Shown here piece after piece: positions 55,765 to 64,000 of a DNA stretch of 64,000 bases. This DNA comes from Metapseudomonas boanensis (GTDB lineage Bacteria > Pseudomonadota > Gammaproteobacteria > Pseudomonadales > Pseudomonadaceae). The position numbers and the translations under genes are program-made. The notes beneath the pieces are model-generated. The model made no database searches, was not told where the DNA came from, and saw only the letters and a list, made by a program, of their open reading frames with translations. Location of the stretch: assembly GCF_018704125.1 (NCBI RefSeq), contig NZ_JAGTIS010000001.1, positions 558,001 through 622,000 of the forward strand, in the 5' to 3' direction. Each line of letters starts with the position of its first letter. Within the stretch, counting starts at the first letter, position 1.

Positions 55765-56512
55765 CGGGGTAGGCTCGCTGAAGGAACTGCATTTCGGCCA
55801 GCAGCAGCCCGAGGTGCTCGGTGTGCAGGCCACGCTTGCCGCTCAGGTAGAAGTAGCTGGCCGGCTCCGGCAGGGGCAGGGTGGCGCTGGCGAACACGTC
55901 GGCGACCTTGGCCTTCCAGGCGGCAGCCAGTTCGGCAGGGTTCGGTGCGATTCCGGCTTCGAACAGGCGTTGCTCGATTTCGTCGCCATTCACCAGTTCC
56001 ACAGTGAAGCGCCAGACCTCGGGGATAGCCGCCAGCATGCGCTTGTGGCTTTCCTCGGTACCGTCACCCAGGCGCTCGACCCATTCGGCGGAGCGGCGCA
56101 GGTGGTAGGTGACTTCTTTTAGGGCCTTGGCGGCAATGCCGGCCACGCGCTCGTCGCTGGAGCCAGTCAGGCCGTGCAGGACCTGGAAATGCCAGGCGTC
56201 AAACAGGAATTGCTTGGTGATGGTCACGGCATAATCGCCGTTAGGCTGCTCCACCAGCAGCAGATTGCGGTAGGCGCGCTCGTCTCGGCGGAATGCCAGG
56301 TGGTCGGCGTCGCGGCCGTCGCTCAGCAACTCGGCGGCATATTCCAGCCAGTTGCGCGCCTGGCCTACCAGGTCGAGGCCGACGTTCATCAGCGCCAACT
56401 CTTCTTCCAGCGCCGGAGCACGGCCGCACCATTCGCAGAGGCGCTGGCCCTGGACCAAGGCGCTGTCGCCAAGGCGCAGCAGGTATTCGATCAGGTCGGT
56501 GTTCGGGTTCAT
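55751..56512 (-). CDS. paaC: PaaC, phenylacetyl-CoA epoxidase structural subunit
   Basis: The 253-residue ferritin-like subunit begins NPNTDLIEYLLRLGDSALV and has the PaaC family pattern VQGQRLCEWCGRAPALEEEL. It forms the stable core with PaaA but lacks the di-iron ligands of PaaA. The stop overlaps paaD. The gene starts ten bases after the paaB stop. Confidence 0.95.
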   Translation of the reverse strand: MNPNTDLIEYLLRLGDSALVQGQRLCEWCGRAPALEEELALMNVGLDLVGQARNWLEYAAELLSDGRDADHLAFRRDERAYRNLLLVEQPNGDYAVTITKQFLFDAWHFQVLHGLTGSSDERVAGIAAKALKEVTYHLRRSAEWVERLGDGTEESHKRMLAAIPEVWRFTVELVNGDEIEQRLFEAGIAPNPAELAAAWKAKVADVFASATLPLPEPASYFYLSGKRGLHTEHLGLLLAEMQFLQRAYPDATW

Positions 56513-56522
56513 GGCGCGCGCC

Positions 56523-56804
56523 TCACATGTGGCCGACTTCGGGCGGCAGCTCGTAGAAGCTGGCGTGGCGGTAGACCTTGTCCTGCGCCGGATCGAACAG
56601 CGGCTCCTTCTCGTCCGGGGAGGAAGCGGTGATCAGCGCGGACGGCACCACCCACAGGCTCACGCCTTCGTTACGGCGGGTGTACAGCTCGCGGGCGTTC
56701 TCGATGGCCATGGGCGCGTCGGCGGCATGCACGCTGCCCACGTGTTTGTGGTTGAGGCCGTGCTTGCTGCGCACGAAGACTTCGAAAAGGGTCCATTCGG
56801 ACAT
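56523..56804 (-). CDS. paaB: PaaB, phenylacetyl-CoA epoxidase subunit
   Basis: The 93-residue protein MSEWTLFEVFVRSKHGLNHKHVGSVHAADAPMAIENARELYTRR... (first part MSEWTLFEVFVRSK) is a full-length PaaB, the small subunit that bridges PaaAC dimers. It lies 27 bases after paaA and ten before paaC. Confidence 0.95.
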   Translation of the reverse strand: MSEWTLFEVFVRSKHGLNHKHVGSVHAADAPMAIENARELYTRRNEGVSLWVVPSALITASSPDEKEPLFDPAQDKVYRHASFYELPPEVGHM

Positions 56805-56831
56805 GGCAGGAATCTCCAGATCAGGGGCAGG

Positions 56832-57824
56832 TCAAGCGGCGTCCGCTTTGTGTTGTTGTTTGCGGGCGTGGGCGACCGCGGCTTCGCGGACCCAGGCGCC
56901 GTCTTCGATGGCTTTACGGCGGGTACTGACGCGCTCGTGATTGCACGGGCCGTTGCCCTTGAGCACTTCGTAGAACTCGTCCCACTGGATTTCGCCGAAG
57001 TCGTAGTGGCCGCGTGCCTCGTTCCACTTCAGATCCGGGTCCGGGGCGGTGCAGCCGAGCAACTCCAGTTGCGGCACGGTCTGGTCTATGAAGCGTTGGC
57101 GCAGTTCGTCGTTGCTCTGGCGCTTGATCTTCCAGGCCATCGACTGGGCGCTGTTGGGGGAATGTTCGTCGCTGGGGCCGAACATCATCAGGGCCGGCCA
57201 CCAGAGGCGGTTGATGGCGTCCTGGACCATGTCCTTCTGGGCCTGGGTGCCGTGGCGCATCATCGTCAGGAGGATTTCGTAACCCTGGCGCTGGTGGAAG
57301 CTCTCCTCCTTGCAGATACGGATCATCGCGCGGGAGTAGGGGCCGTAGGAGGTGCGCTGCAGCACCACCTGGTTGACGATGGCTGCGCCATCCACCAGCC
57401 AGCCCACCGCGCCCATATCCGCCCAGTTCAAGGTCGGGTAGTTGAAGATGCTCGAGTACTTGGCGCGGCCGCTGTGCAGCTTGGCGACTTCTTCGTCACG
57501 ATCGGCGCCCAGGGTTTCCATGGCGCTGTAGAGGTACAGGCCGTGGCCAGCCTCGTCCTGGATCTTGGCCATCAGCTGCAGCTTGCGCTTGAGCGTCGGG
57601 GCGCGGGTTACCCAGTTGCCTTCAGGCAGCATGCCGACGATTTCGGAGTGGGCGTGCTGGGAAATCTGGCGGATCAGGGTCTGCCGGTAAGCATCCGGCA
57701 TCCAGTTCTTCGCTTCGATCTTGATTTCCGCATCGATCTTTTCCTGGAAGGCGCGTTCTTCGGAGGTCATCTCCTCCAGCGCCTTCACGCGCTTCACGCC
57801 GGTTTCAACCAATTGTGCGTACAT
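56832..57824 (-). CDS. paaA: PaaA, phenylacetyl-CoA epoxidase catalytic subunit
   Basis: PaaA holds the di-iron centre that epoxidises the ring of phenylacetyl-CoA. The 330-residue protein shows the iron-ligand helices with E-x2-H ([15 protein letters not shown] and [12 protein letters not shown]) and is the usual length. It is the first gene of paaABCDE; an inverted repeat 60-115 bases upstream is the likely control site. Confidence 0.96.
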   Translation of the reverse strand: MYAQLVETGVKRVKALEEMTSEERAFQEKIDAEIKIEAKNWMPDAYRQTLIRQISQHAHSEIVGMLPEGNWVTRAPTLKRKLQLMAKIQDEAGHGLYLYSAMETLGADRDEEVAKLHSGRAKYSSIFNYPTLNWADMGAVGWLVDGAAIVNQVVLQRTSYGPYSRAMIRICKEESFHQRQGYEILLTMMRHGTQAQKDMVQDAINRLWWPALMMFGPSDEHSPNSAQSMAWKIKRQSNDELRQRFIDQTVPQLELLGCTAPDPDLKWNEARGHYDFGEIQWDEFYEVLKGNGPCNHERVSTRRKAIEDGAWVREAAVAHARKQQHKADAA

Positions 57825-58284
57825 GCCGTTCTCCAGCCATGCAGGGTTCGTGGGGTGGCCTGGGCCATGGCGCTATTTTTAAATGATACAAAAACAAATA
57901 TCAAACACTAAAACGTGTGTCGTAATTGTTTTTTGTATCGGATTGACGAGCGGCAAGAGGTCGAGCCCGCATAAGGCCCTGGGGAAGCGCGCGGTTATTA
58001 GGCTAGTGGACCTATGTCAGTGGGTTGCGGCTTACGGCTGGGAAGGGCCGCGACGATCTGGCGGGGCGACTTCCGCCGTCATTCGTTCTGCAGTCGATCG
58101 CTGAAATGATACGTCGTTATGGATTTATCCTCTGTTTGGTGTTCTATTTTTGCTTGCGGGACGTTGCTAGCAATTGGCGGTGCGCCGACCGGGACGGCAC
58201 AAAGAACACCCTCCTCGTCGCTCAAGGCTGATTGCGTCGTCCATCTTGGATCGAGTGCAGTGTTGGCAATGTCGACCGCCAGTT
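57825..58284. promoter_or_regulatory. paaA promoter region with widely spaced inverted repeat
   Basis: GATACAAAAACAAAT at 57885-57899 faces AATTGTTTTTTGTATC at 57924-57939; the arms match at all but two positions. The AT-rich pair lies upstream of paaA and is the probable binding place of a PaaX- or PaaR-type regulator. No such gene is in the window. The rest of the region holds only a doubtful 63-codon plus-strand frame at 58119-58310. Confidence 0.55.
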
Positions 58285-58716
58285 TCAGCGGTGGAAATCG
58301 GAATCCGTAAACATCCGTGAGCGCTGCTCGTGGAAGCGGATCACGATCCCGTTGCTACGGTCGTGAATGCCATGGAAGTGGTGGAAGTGGCGATGCCCAT
58401 CGAAACGCGGGTCGTCCACGAAGAACATCCCGTGGCGCTTGTGGAACATGCCGAACCGGTGCGAATGGCCCATGAACCCGTGATTGAACCCATGGGCATG
58501 ACCGTTGAATCCGTGGTGGTGTCTTATGGGGCCATGGAAATGCCGGTGTCCGAACCCCTTGGAGTGACCGCCCCTGAAGTGACCACCCTTGAAGTGGCCG
58601 CCTCCGGCCAGTGTCATGGCGCCGCTGGTGTCGTTGGTAGGCCAGGGTGACTCCGCCATCACCTGGCCCCCGCCGAGGCAGGCGAGAACCATTAGCAGAA
58701 GCTCGAGGATACGCAT
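58285..58716 (-). CDS. Histidine-rich exported protein
   Basis: The 143-residue protein has a signal peptide (MRILELLLMVLACLGGGQVMA) and a mature part extremely rich in His, Gly and Phe, with GGHFKGGHFRGGHSKG and HRHFHGPIRHHHGFNG. Such composition suggests binding of zinc, nickel or copper in the periplasm, but no family is recognised. A good GGGAGG precedes the ATG at 58716. It lies in the insert that separates paaK from paaA. Confidence 0.75.
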   Translation of the reverse strand: MRILELLLMVLACLGGGQVMAESPWPTNDTSGAMTLAGGGHFKGGHFRGGHSKGFGHRHFHGPIRHHHGFNGHAHGFNHGFMGHSHRFGMFHKRHGMFFVDDPRFDGHRHFHHFHGIHDRSNGIVIRFHEQRSRMFTDSDFHR

Positions 58717-58919
58717 GGCGAACCCTCCCGGATCACATCCTCCCCGAGGATATTGCCCCCATAACGAACTGTATGCTTTTTGATCAATCGTGTCTTGGAC
58801 GGGATGGTTCTTGGCCTATGCCGCCTCGGGCGGGGACCATACTTGACGGGGCGAGCACCCGCTCCTGAAGGGCCGGCCCGATCCGCCGCCGGCTGCCGCA
58901 AGCGGGGGGGGAGGTGGCA

Positions 58920-59267
58920 ATGCGATTCGATGCGTTTTCCTTCGGCACCATCACCATCGATGGGGTCACCTATCCCCATGACGTGGTGATCGCCAACGGT
59001 CAGGTCCGCAAACGCAGTAAGAAGCCCTCGAAGAAGTTCCGCGATGCTTACGGTCACACCCCGCTGTCGATCGAGGAGGAGATTCCCTGGGATTGCCGGC
59101 GCCTTGTGATCGGGACCGGCGGCGGGGCCTTGCCGGTCATGCCGGAAGTCAGGCGCGAAGCCGAGCGTCGGGGTATCGAGCTGATTGTGAGGCCCACTGC
59201 GGAGGCCATCGATCTACTGCAAGAACAGCACAAGCACACCAACGCGATCCTGCATCTCACCTGCTAG
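58920..59267 (+). CDS. Mth938-like domain protein (DUF498)
   Basis: The 115-residue protein has the Mth938/AAMDC fold pattern: FDAFSFGTITIDG, DVVIANGQVRKR, RLVIGTGGGALPVMPEV and a conserved C-terminal NAILHLTC. The family has no agreed bacterial function. ATG 58920 is chosen over the GTG at 58914 because GGAGG lies six bases before it. Confidence 0.85.
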   Translation: MRFDAFSFGTITIDGVTYPHDVVIANGQVRKRSKKPSKKFRDAYGHTPLSIEEEIPWDCRRLVIGTGGGALPVMPEVRREAERRGIELIVRPTAEAIDLLQEQHKHTNAILHLTC

Positions 59268-59310
59268 TTAGCCCCGTCCGGGAAATGGCCCCGGCCGGGC
59301 TCTGGTTTCT

Positions 59311-59410
59311 CTGTGGGGGCGAATTCATTCGCTAAGGGCAGCGCAGCCGCCCCCGTCGAAGCCGGAGGGCGAACCTGCGGTCCGCTAAGCGATTGAAATC
59401 GCCCCCACAG
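59311..59410. repeat. Inverted repeat (REP-like) between Mth938 and DUF1428 genes
   Basis: CTGTGGGGGCGA at 59311-59322 faces TCGCCCCCACAG at 59399-59410, with GAATTCATTCGC and GCGATTGAAATC inside the arms. It is a known-looking Pseudomonas dispersed repeat and could act as a terminator for the two convergent genes. Confidence 0.65.
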
Positions 59411-59435
59411 TGATCGTGCCACTGCAGGGTACGAC

Positions 59436-59789
59436 TCAGGCACTCACGATCACCTCGAACCCGCCATAGATCATCCGCTGGCCATCGAAGGGCATATTGC
59501 TCGGGTTGGGTTGCATCCGGGGGTCTTCCATCGCCTTCTTCATGCCCGCATCCCGTACCTGCTTCGAGGGCCAGGTGATCCAGGAAAACACGACGGTCTC
59601 ATCTTCCTTGCGCTTCACCGCCATCGGGAAAGACGTCACCTTGCCCTCGGGCACATCGTCGCCCCAGCACTCGACGACGCTCAGGGCGCCGCATTCCTTG
59701 AAAACCCCCGCAGCCATCTCGGCCACCTTGCGGTAGGTCTCGCGGTTGGCGGTGGGGACGGGCACTACGAAGCCATCTACATAGGTCAT
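59436..59789 (-). CDS. DUF1428 family protein
   Basis: The 117-residue protein begins MTYVDGFVVPVPTANRETYR and has CGALSVVECWGDDVP and FSWITWPSKQVRDAG, typical of DUF1428 (alpha-beta plait barrel, no known function). It is complete and has a GAGATCG ribosome site. It stands alone. Confidence 0.9.
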   Translation of the reverse strand: MTYVDGFVVPVPTANRETYRKVAEMAAGVFKECGALSVVECWGDDVPEGKVTSFPMAVKRKEDETVVFSWITWPSKQVRDAGMKKAMEDPRMQPNPSNMPFDGQRMIYGGFEVIVSA

Positions 59790-60079
59790 GATCGATCTCC
59801 TGTCTGGATGCCGTTCTGTCGATGAGCGCCGACCAAGCTAACCGTCTGGCCGTCTTACCTAAGAGTCGATTCAGATAGCCGCCATTCGACGGATCTGCCC
59901 GTGCTCTGGAGTCCAGCCCGACCGACGGTCGTCGGACCCCACCGTCGCGCGATCATAGGATGGGGCGTGCGGCGTTCGGCCAGAACAGCGATACCCATCT
60001 AAGGCGGGGTTCCGTGCTAGCTCAAGCTGCCCGCGAAACTTAGGATAGAGCCCCCTCAATCGGCTTTTCGGTAATTGAA

Positions 60080-60589
60080 ATGCTCATTGTCTTCAGCGGG
60101 CTGCCTGGCACAGGGAAAACAACGATTGCGCGTCGGTTGGCGTCCCGAGTGGATGCGACCTACCTGAGAGTGGATGCCATCGAGCAGGCGCTACGTGATG
60201 CCGAGGTCCTTGCCCATGATGTGGGGCGAAGCGGATATTTGGTCGCTATCGCCCTGGCTCAGTCGAATCTTGGTCTGGGCCGTATGGTGATCGTCGACTG
60301 CGTCAATCCGGTGGCTGAAAGTCGCGAGGCGTGGCGAGAAATTGCCTCACGGGCTGGCGTGCGCTTGCTGGATATCGAGGTGTTTTGCTCTGACACGCGA
60401 GTGCATCAACTCAGGGTGGAAACTCGCACTGTCGATGTGCCCGGCCTGAAACCCCCGACCTGGCAATCGGTTCTGGAACATGACTATGAAGCATGGGGCA
60501 AAGGGCCGTTGCGGCTCGATTCCGCCGTGATCTCACCGGATGAGGCGGTGGAGGCAATCATGGAGCGCATGTCCAGCTCTACCTTCTAG
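60080..60589 (+). CDS. P-loop kinase-like ATPase (AAA_33)
   Basis: The 169-residue protein has Walker A FSGLPGTGKTTIARRLA, a second Asp-containing strand (MVIVDCVNP) and a lid region with Arg (VETRTVDVPG). It resembles small adenylylsulfate- or chloramphenicol-phosphotransferase-like kinases. The substrate is unknown. It faces paaK across a shared terminator. Confidence 0.85.
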   Translation: MLIVFSGLPGTGKTTIARRLASRVDATYLRVDAIEQALRDAEVLAHDVGRSGYLVAIALAQSNLGLGRMVIVDCVNPVAESREAWREIASRAGVRLLDIEVFCSDTRVHQLRVETRTVDVPGLKPPTWQSVLEHDYEAWGKGPLRLDSAVISPDEAVEAIMERMSSSTF

Positions 60590-60609
60590 CCAATTTCCCT
60601 GCCCATGAC

Positions 60610-60636
60610 AAAGCCCCGCACAAGCGGGGCTTTTTT
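60610..60636. terminator. Bidirectional terminator between kinase gene and paaK
   Basis: AAAGCCCCGC-ACAA-GCGGGGCTTT is followed by T on the plus strand and preceded by a short A stretch. It can serve both convergent genes. Confidence 0.85.
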
Positions 60637-60651
60637 GATGCGGCGCGGGCC

Positions 60652-61962
60652 TTACTTGTTGCGGTTGTCGTAGACGTGGCAGGCCTTGCCTTCGGAGCGT
60701 TTCAGCGAGTAGCTGGGACGCAGGACGACGCGCGAGCTGATGCCGATGTAGGTCTTGATGTGCTTGCCGAGTTCGTTGCACACCGCTTGTTGCTGCGCCT
60801 CGCTAAGGCCTTCGTGCTCGTGCTTGAGCTCGACGTGGACTTCGATGCTGTCCAGGTTGCCGTTGCGGAACAAGTGGATCTCGTAGTTCTCGGAGAGCTG
60901 CTTGATCTTCAGTACCTGCTCTTCGATCTGCGTCGGGAACACGTTCACGCCACGGATGATCAGCATGTCGTCGCTGCGGCCGGTGATCTTGTCGATGCGT
61001 CGCATGGGGCGTGCGGTGCCTGGCAGCAGGCGCGTCAGGTCGCGGGTGCGATAGCGGATCATCGGCAGGGCTTCCTTGGACAGCGAGGTGAACACCAGCT
61101 CGCCCATCTGCCCATCCGGCAGCACTTGGCCGGTCACCGGGTCGATGATTTCGGGGTAGAAGTGGTCTTCCCAGATGGTCGGACCGTCTTTGGTTTCCGC
61201 GCACTCCATGGCGACGCCCGGGCCCATGATTTCCGACAGGCCGTAGATGTCCAGGGCGGTGATACCCATGCGCTCCTCGATGGCGCGGCGCAGTTCGGCG
61301 GTCCAGGGCTCGGCGCCGAAGATGCCGAGGCGCAGGGCCAGTTTGTGCGGATCTATGCCTTGGCGCTCGATTTCGTCGGCGAGGTTCAACATGTAGGACG
61401 GAGTGACCATGATGATGTCCGGCTGGAAGTCGCGGATCAGCTGGACCTGCTTCTCGGTCTGGCCGCCGGACATCGGGATCACGGTGCAACCCAGGCGCTC
61501 GGCGCCGTAGTGGGCACCCAGGCCGCCGGTGAACAGGCCGTAGCCATAGGAGATGTGCACCTTGTCGCCCTTGCGACCGCCGGCGGCGCGGATCGAGCGC
61601 GCCACCACATTGGCCCAGGTGTCGATGTCGTTCTGGGTGTAGCCGACCACGGTGGGCTTGCCGGTGGTGCCGCTGGACGCGTGGATGCGCACGATCTCGC
61701 TCTGCGGCACGGCGAACATGCCGAAGGGATAGTTGTCGCGCAGGTCGTTCTTGCCGGTGAAGGGGAACTTGGCCAGGTCCTCGAGGGATTTCAGGTCATC
61801 CGGGTGCACGCCTTTCTCATCGAAGCGCTGGCGGTACAGGGGGACGTTCTCGTAGGCGTGCTTGAGGCTCCAGCGCAGGCGCTCCATCTGGTGCTGGCGC
61901 AGCTCGTCGACGCTGGCGGTTTCCATCGGGTCAAGCAAGGCGGTATTGGCAATCATGTTCAT
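60652..61962 (-). CDS. paaK: Phenylacetate-CoA ligase
   Basis: PaaK activates phenylacetate to phenylacetyl-CoA, the first step of the pathway. The 436-residue adenylate-forming enzyme has the phosphate loop HASSGTTGKPTVVGYT, YGYGLFTGG, DIYGLSEIMGPG and the hinge RDLTRLLPG. The ATG at 61962 is chosen; an in-frame TTG at 61974 is possible. It is the last gene of the paaHIJK group in the window. Confidence 0.95.
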   Translation of the reverse strand: MNMIANTALLDPMETASVDELRQHQMERLRWSLKHAYENVPLYRQRFDEKGVHPDDLKSLEDLAKFPFTGKNDLRDNYPFGMFAVPQSEIVRIHASSGTTGKPTVVGYTQNDIDTWANVVARSIRAAGGRKGDKVHISYGYGLFTGGLGAHYGAERLGCTVIPMSGGQTEKQVQLIRDFQPDIIMVTPSYMLNLADEIERQGIDPHKLALRLGIFGAEPWTAELRRAIEERMGITALDIYGLSEIMGPGVAMECAETKDGPTIWEDHFYPEIIDPVTGQVLPDGQMGELVFTSLSKEALPMIRYRTRDLTRLLPGTARPMRRIDKITGRSDDMLIIRGVNVFPTQIEEQVLKIKQLSENYEIHLFRNGNLDSIEVHVELKHEHEGLSEAQQQAVCNELGKHIKTYIGISSRVVLRPSYSLKRSEGKACHVYDNRNK

Positions 61963-62067
61963 GGTTTCACTCAAATTGTTTTTGTCGTCGACAGCCAGCG
62001 TCAGAGGCTGTGAGTGCTGGGGAAGAGAATACTCCTCCCCGTTTTTTCCGATCTCGGTTCTTGCGTT

Positions 62068-63273
62068 TCAGAGCCTTTCAATGATCAGTGCGATGCCCTG
62101 GCCCACGCCGATGCACATGGTGCAGAGGGCGTAGCGGCCTTGGCGTTCTTCCAGTTCGTGCAGGGCGGTGGTGACCAGGCGCGCGCCGCTCATGCCCAGG
62201 GGGTGGCCGAGGGCGATGGCGCCGCCATTGGGGTTCACGCGGGGATCGTCGTCGGCGAGGCCCAGTTCGCGCAGTACCGCGAGGCCCTGGGCGGCGAAGG
62301 CTTCGTTCAGTTCGATCACGTCCATGTCCGCCAGGGACAGGCCGGTCAGCTCCAGCACCTTGCGGGTGGCCGGCACCGGGCCGATGCCCATGATGCGAGG
62401 CTCGACGCCGGCAGTGGCCATGCCGACCACCCGGCCGCGGGCCTTGAGGCCATGGAGCTTCGCGGCGGCGCTGCTGGCCAGCAGCAGGGCGCAAGCGCCG
62501 TCGTTGACGCCCGAGGCGTTGCCGGCGGTGACGCTGCCACCCTGGCGGAAGGGCGTGCCCAGCTTGGCCAGCTGTTCGAGGGTGGTGTCGCCACGGGGAT
62601 GCTCATCCTGGGAGACCGCCTTGGGCGGGCCTTTGCGCTGGGGGATCTCTACCGGGACGATTTCCTTCGCCAGGCGGCCGTTGGCCTGGGCTGCGGCGGC
62701 GCGCTGCTGGCTGCGCAGGGCGAACGCGTCCTGGTCCTCGCGGGAGATGTTGAACTGTTCGGCGACGTTTTCTGCGGTTTCCGGCATGGAGTCGATGCCG
62801 AACTGGGCTTTCATCAGCGGATTGACGAAGCGCCAGCCGATGGTGGTGTCGAAGATTTCCGCCTGACGGGAGAAGGCGGTTTCCGCCTTGCCCATGACGA
62901 GCGGGGCACGGGACATGGATTCCACGCCGCCGGCGATCATCAGCCCGGCCTCGCCGCAGCGCAGGGCGCGGGCAGCGTTGCCGATGGCGTCCAGGCCGGA
63001 GCCGCACAGGCGGTTCAGGGTGGTGCCTGGCACGCTGACCGGCAGGCCGGCCAGCAGGGCGGACATGCGGGCGACGTTGCGGTTGTCTTCGCCGGCCTGG
63101 TTGGCGCAGCCGTAGATCACGTCGTCGATGGCGCTCCAGTTCAGTTCCGGGTGGCGCTGGATCAGGGCGCGCAGGGGTACGGCGCCGAGGTCGTCGGCGC
63201 GCACGGCGGACAGGGCGCCGGCGTAGCGGCCAATGGGCGTGCGCACGGCGTCAATGATCAGGGCGTCATTCAT
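62068..63273 (-). CDS. paaJ: 3-oxoadipyl-CoA/3-oxo-5,6-dehydrosuberyl-CoA thiolase
   Basis: The 401-residue thiolase has the nucleophile Cys in [16 protein letters not shown], His in [10 protein letters not shown] and [10 protein letters not shown], and the second Cys in [10 protein letters not shown]. PaaJ cleaves the C8 and C6 3-oxo intermediates to acetyl-CoA and succinyl-CoA. It overlaps paaI by eight bases. PcaF is a close homologue; the location decides the name. Confidence 0.94.
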   Translation of the reverse strand: MNDALIIDAVRTPIGRYAGALSAVRADDLGAVPLRALIQRHPELNWSAIDDVIYGCANQAGEDNRNVARMSALLAGLPVSVPGTTLNRLCGSGLDAIGNAARALRCGEAGLMIAGGVESMSRAPLVMGKAETAFSRQAEIFDTTIGWRFVNPLMKAQFGIDSMPETAENVAEQFNISREDQDAFALRSQQRAAAAQANGRLAKEIVPVEIPQRKGPPKAVSQDEHPRGDTTLEQLAKLGTPFRQGGSVTAGNASGVNDGACALLLASSAAAKLHGLKARGRVVGMATAGVEPRIMGIGPVPATRKVLELTGLSLADMDVIELNEAFAAQGLAVLRELGLADDDPRVNPNGGAIALGHPLGMSGARLVTTALHELEERQGRYALCTMCIGVGQGIALIIERL

Positions 63274-63715
63274 TGGGGGTCTCCTGCGCGAGTACCGGGC
63301 CGCGCACTTTGTAGGACTTGCCGTGGAAGAGGGCGATCAGTTGCCCATTCTGGTTCTCGATGCGCACGTCGTAGTTGCCGGTGCGCCCGCTGCGGCTCTG
63401 CTCGGTGGCCTGGGCGGTGAGGGTGTCGCCCAGGCGCGCCGGCGCCACGTAGTCGATGCTGCAGCCGATGGCCACGGTGGCTTCGTTGTAGCTGTTGCAG
63501 GCGAAGGCGAAGGCCGAGTCGGCCAGGGCGAACAGGTAGCCGCCGTGGCAGGTGCCGTGGCCCTGGACCATGTCATCTCGCACGCTCATGCCGACCCGGG
63601 CCTGGCCGGGTGCGACGGAGAGCAGGCGCATGCCCATGGCCTGGCTGGCGGCGTCACGCTCGAACAGCGCGCTGCCGCAGGCTTCGGCCAGCGACAGAGC
63701 TTCATGGTTGGTCAT
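63266..63715 (-). CDS. paaI: PaaI, hydroxyphenylacetyl-CoA thioesterase
   Basis: The 149-residue hotdog-fold thioesterase has [20 protein letters not shown], with the HGG and catalytic Asp of PaaI. It releases CoA from dead-end ring-hydroxylated or stalled intermediates. It overlaps paaJ by eight bases and paaH by four. Confidence 0.94.
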   Translation of the reverse strand: MTNHEALSLAEACGSALFERDAASQAMGMRLLSVAPGQARVGMSVRDDMVQGHGTCHGGYLFALADSAFAFACNSYNEATVAIGCSIDYVAPARLGDTLTAQATEQSRSGRTGNYDVRIENQNGQLIALFHGKSYKVRGPVLAQETPNE

Positions 63716-64000
63716 CGGAAGTTTCTCCCCTCGGCCACCTGGCGGCGCAGCAGCAGGGAAGGGCGGTAGCGCTCTTCGCCATAGGCGGCCTGCAGGTTCT
63801 CCAGAGTGCGCAGCACGACCGCCAGGCCGATGGCGTCGGCCCAGGCCAGCGGGCCTTGCGGGTAATTCACCCCGGCGCGCATGGCCAGGTCGATGTCGGC
63901 GGCGGTGCCCACGCCCTGGAGCACGGCATCGGCCCCTTCATTGGCCAGCATGGCCACGGTGCGCAGCACGGCGAGGCCGGGAATGTCGGCGAGCTGGCTG
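63712..64000 (-). CDS. paaH: PaaH, 3-hydroxyadipyl-CoA dehydrogenase, C-terminal end (partial)
   Basis: The frame is open from the right edge to the stop at 63712 and gives about 95 residues: GLAVLRTVAMLANEGADAVL, DIDLAMRAGVNYPQGPLAWAD and YRPSLLLRRQVAEG. This is the C-terminal 3HCDH domain of PaaH. PaaH oxidises 3-hydroxyadipyl-CoA. The NAD-binding domain lies beyond the window. Confidence 0.9.
   Translation of the reverse strand, partial: SQLADIPGLAVLRTVAMLANEGADAVLQGVGTAADIDLAMRAGVNYPQGPLAWADAIGLAVVLRTLENLQAAYGEERYRPSLLLRRQVAEGRNFR

Noticed and set aside
58119-58310. 63-codon plus-strand frame with a hydrophobic start
   Set aside because: No ribosome site is evident, it runs to the end of the His-rich gene and no homologue is recognised; noted only within the paaA promoter region.

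Overview
The window is a piece of a Pseudomonas chromosome. The evidence is the gacA-uvrC-pgsA-tRNA(Gly,Cys,Leu) block, galU next to gor, a MexEF-OprN efflux operon, an acuR-acuI pair, a PrrF-type iron sRNA and a Pseudomonas-type phenylacetate (paa) cluster with its own porin and permease. Protein sequences resemble P. aeruginosa, but the gene order is not that of PAO1 as I remember it, so a related non-aeruginosa species is likely. I cannot name the species from sequence alone.

1-3.1 kb is core genome: the 3' end of gacA, uvrC, pgsA and three tRNA genes. 3.1-17.0 kb is a decayed genomic island beside tRNA-Leu. Both edges carry wreckage of a tyrosine integrase of similar sequence. Its left part is an IS110-family element that lies inside a truncated IS3-family element; its right edge has an IS66-transposase tail. 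Between them is an apparently intact catabolic cluster: a TetR regulator, a KshA-like Rieske oxygenase, a KstD-like flavoprotein, a Zn-type alcohol dehydrogenase and a VOC-reductase fusion. Facing these is a convergent operon of a second flavoprotein, a VOC protein and two short-chain dehydrogenases. The parts suggest oxidation of a steroid or similar polycyclic or terpenoid ketone, but no reductase partner, ring-cleavage enzyme or CoA ligase is present. This cluster is the best candidate for an undescribed system.

17-36 kb holds transport and metabolism: a small secreted repeat protein, a polar amino-acid ABC transporter, galU, VOC proteins, glutathione reductase, a TRIC channel and a TRAP transporter. 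The TRAP genes are followed by aldehyde and Fe-type alcohol dehydrogenases, a GFA protein, a nitronate monooxygenase and the acuR-acuI pair with two matching operators. An internally deleted ISL3 element and a VOC gene stump follow.

36-48.5 kb holds mexEF-oprN on the minus strand with a MexT-like box upstream, a lipoate-ligase-like gene, a PrrF-type sRNA with a Fur box, a DUF3422 membrane protein, a TlpQ-like chemoreceptor and a porin.

48.5-64 kb is the phenylacetate pathway, all on the minus strand: paaH (partial), paaI, paaJ, paaK, then paaABCDE, a DUF485 protein with an acetate-type symporter, an OprD-family porin and paaZ. Uptake, CoA activation, ring epoxidation, oxepin ring opening and beta-oxidation are thus represented. 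A 2.7-kb stretch of unrelated small genes, including a very histidine-rich exported protein, separates paaK from paaA.
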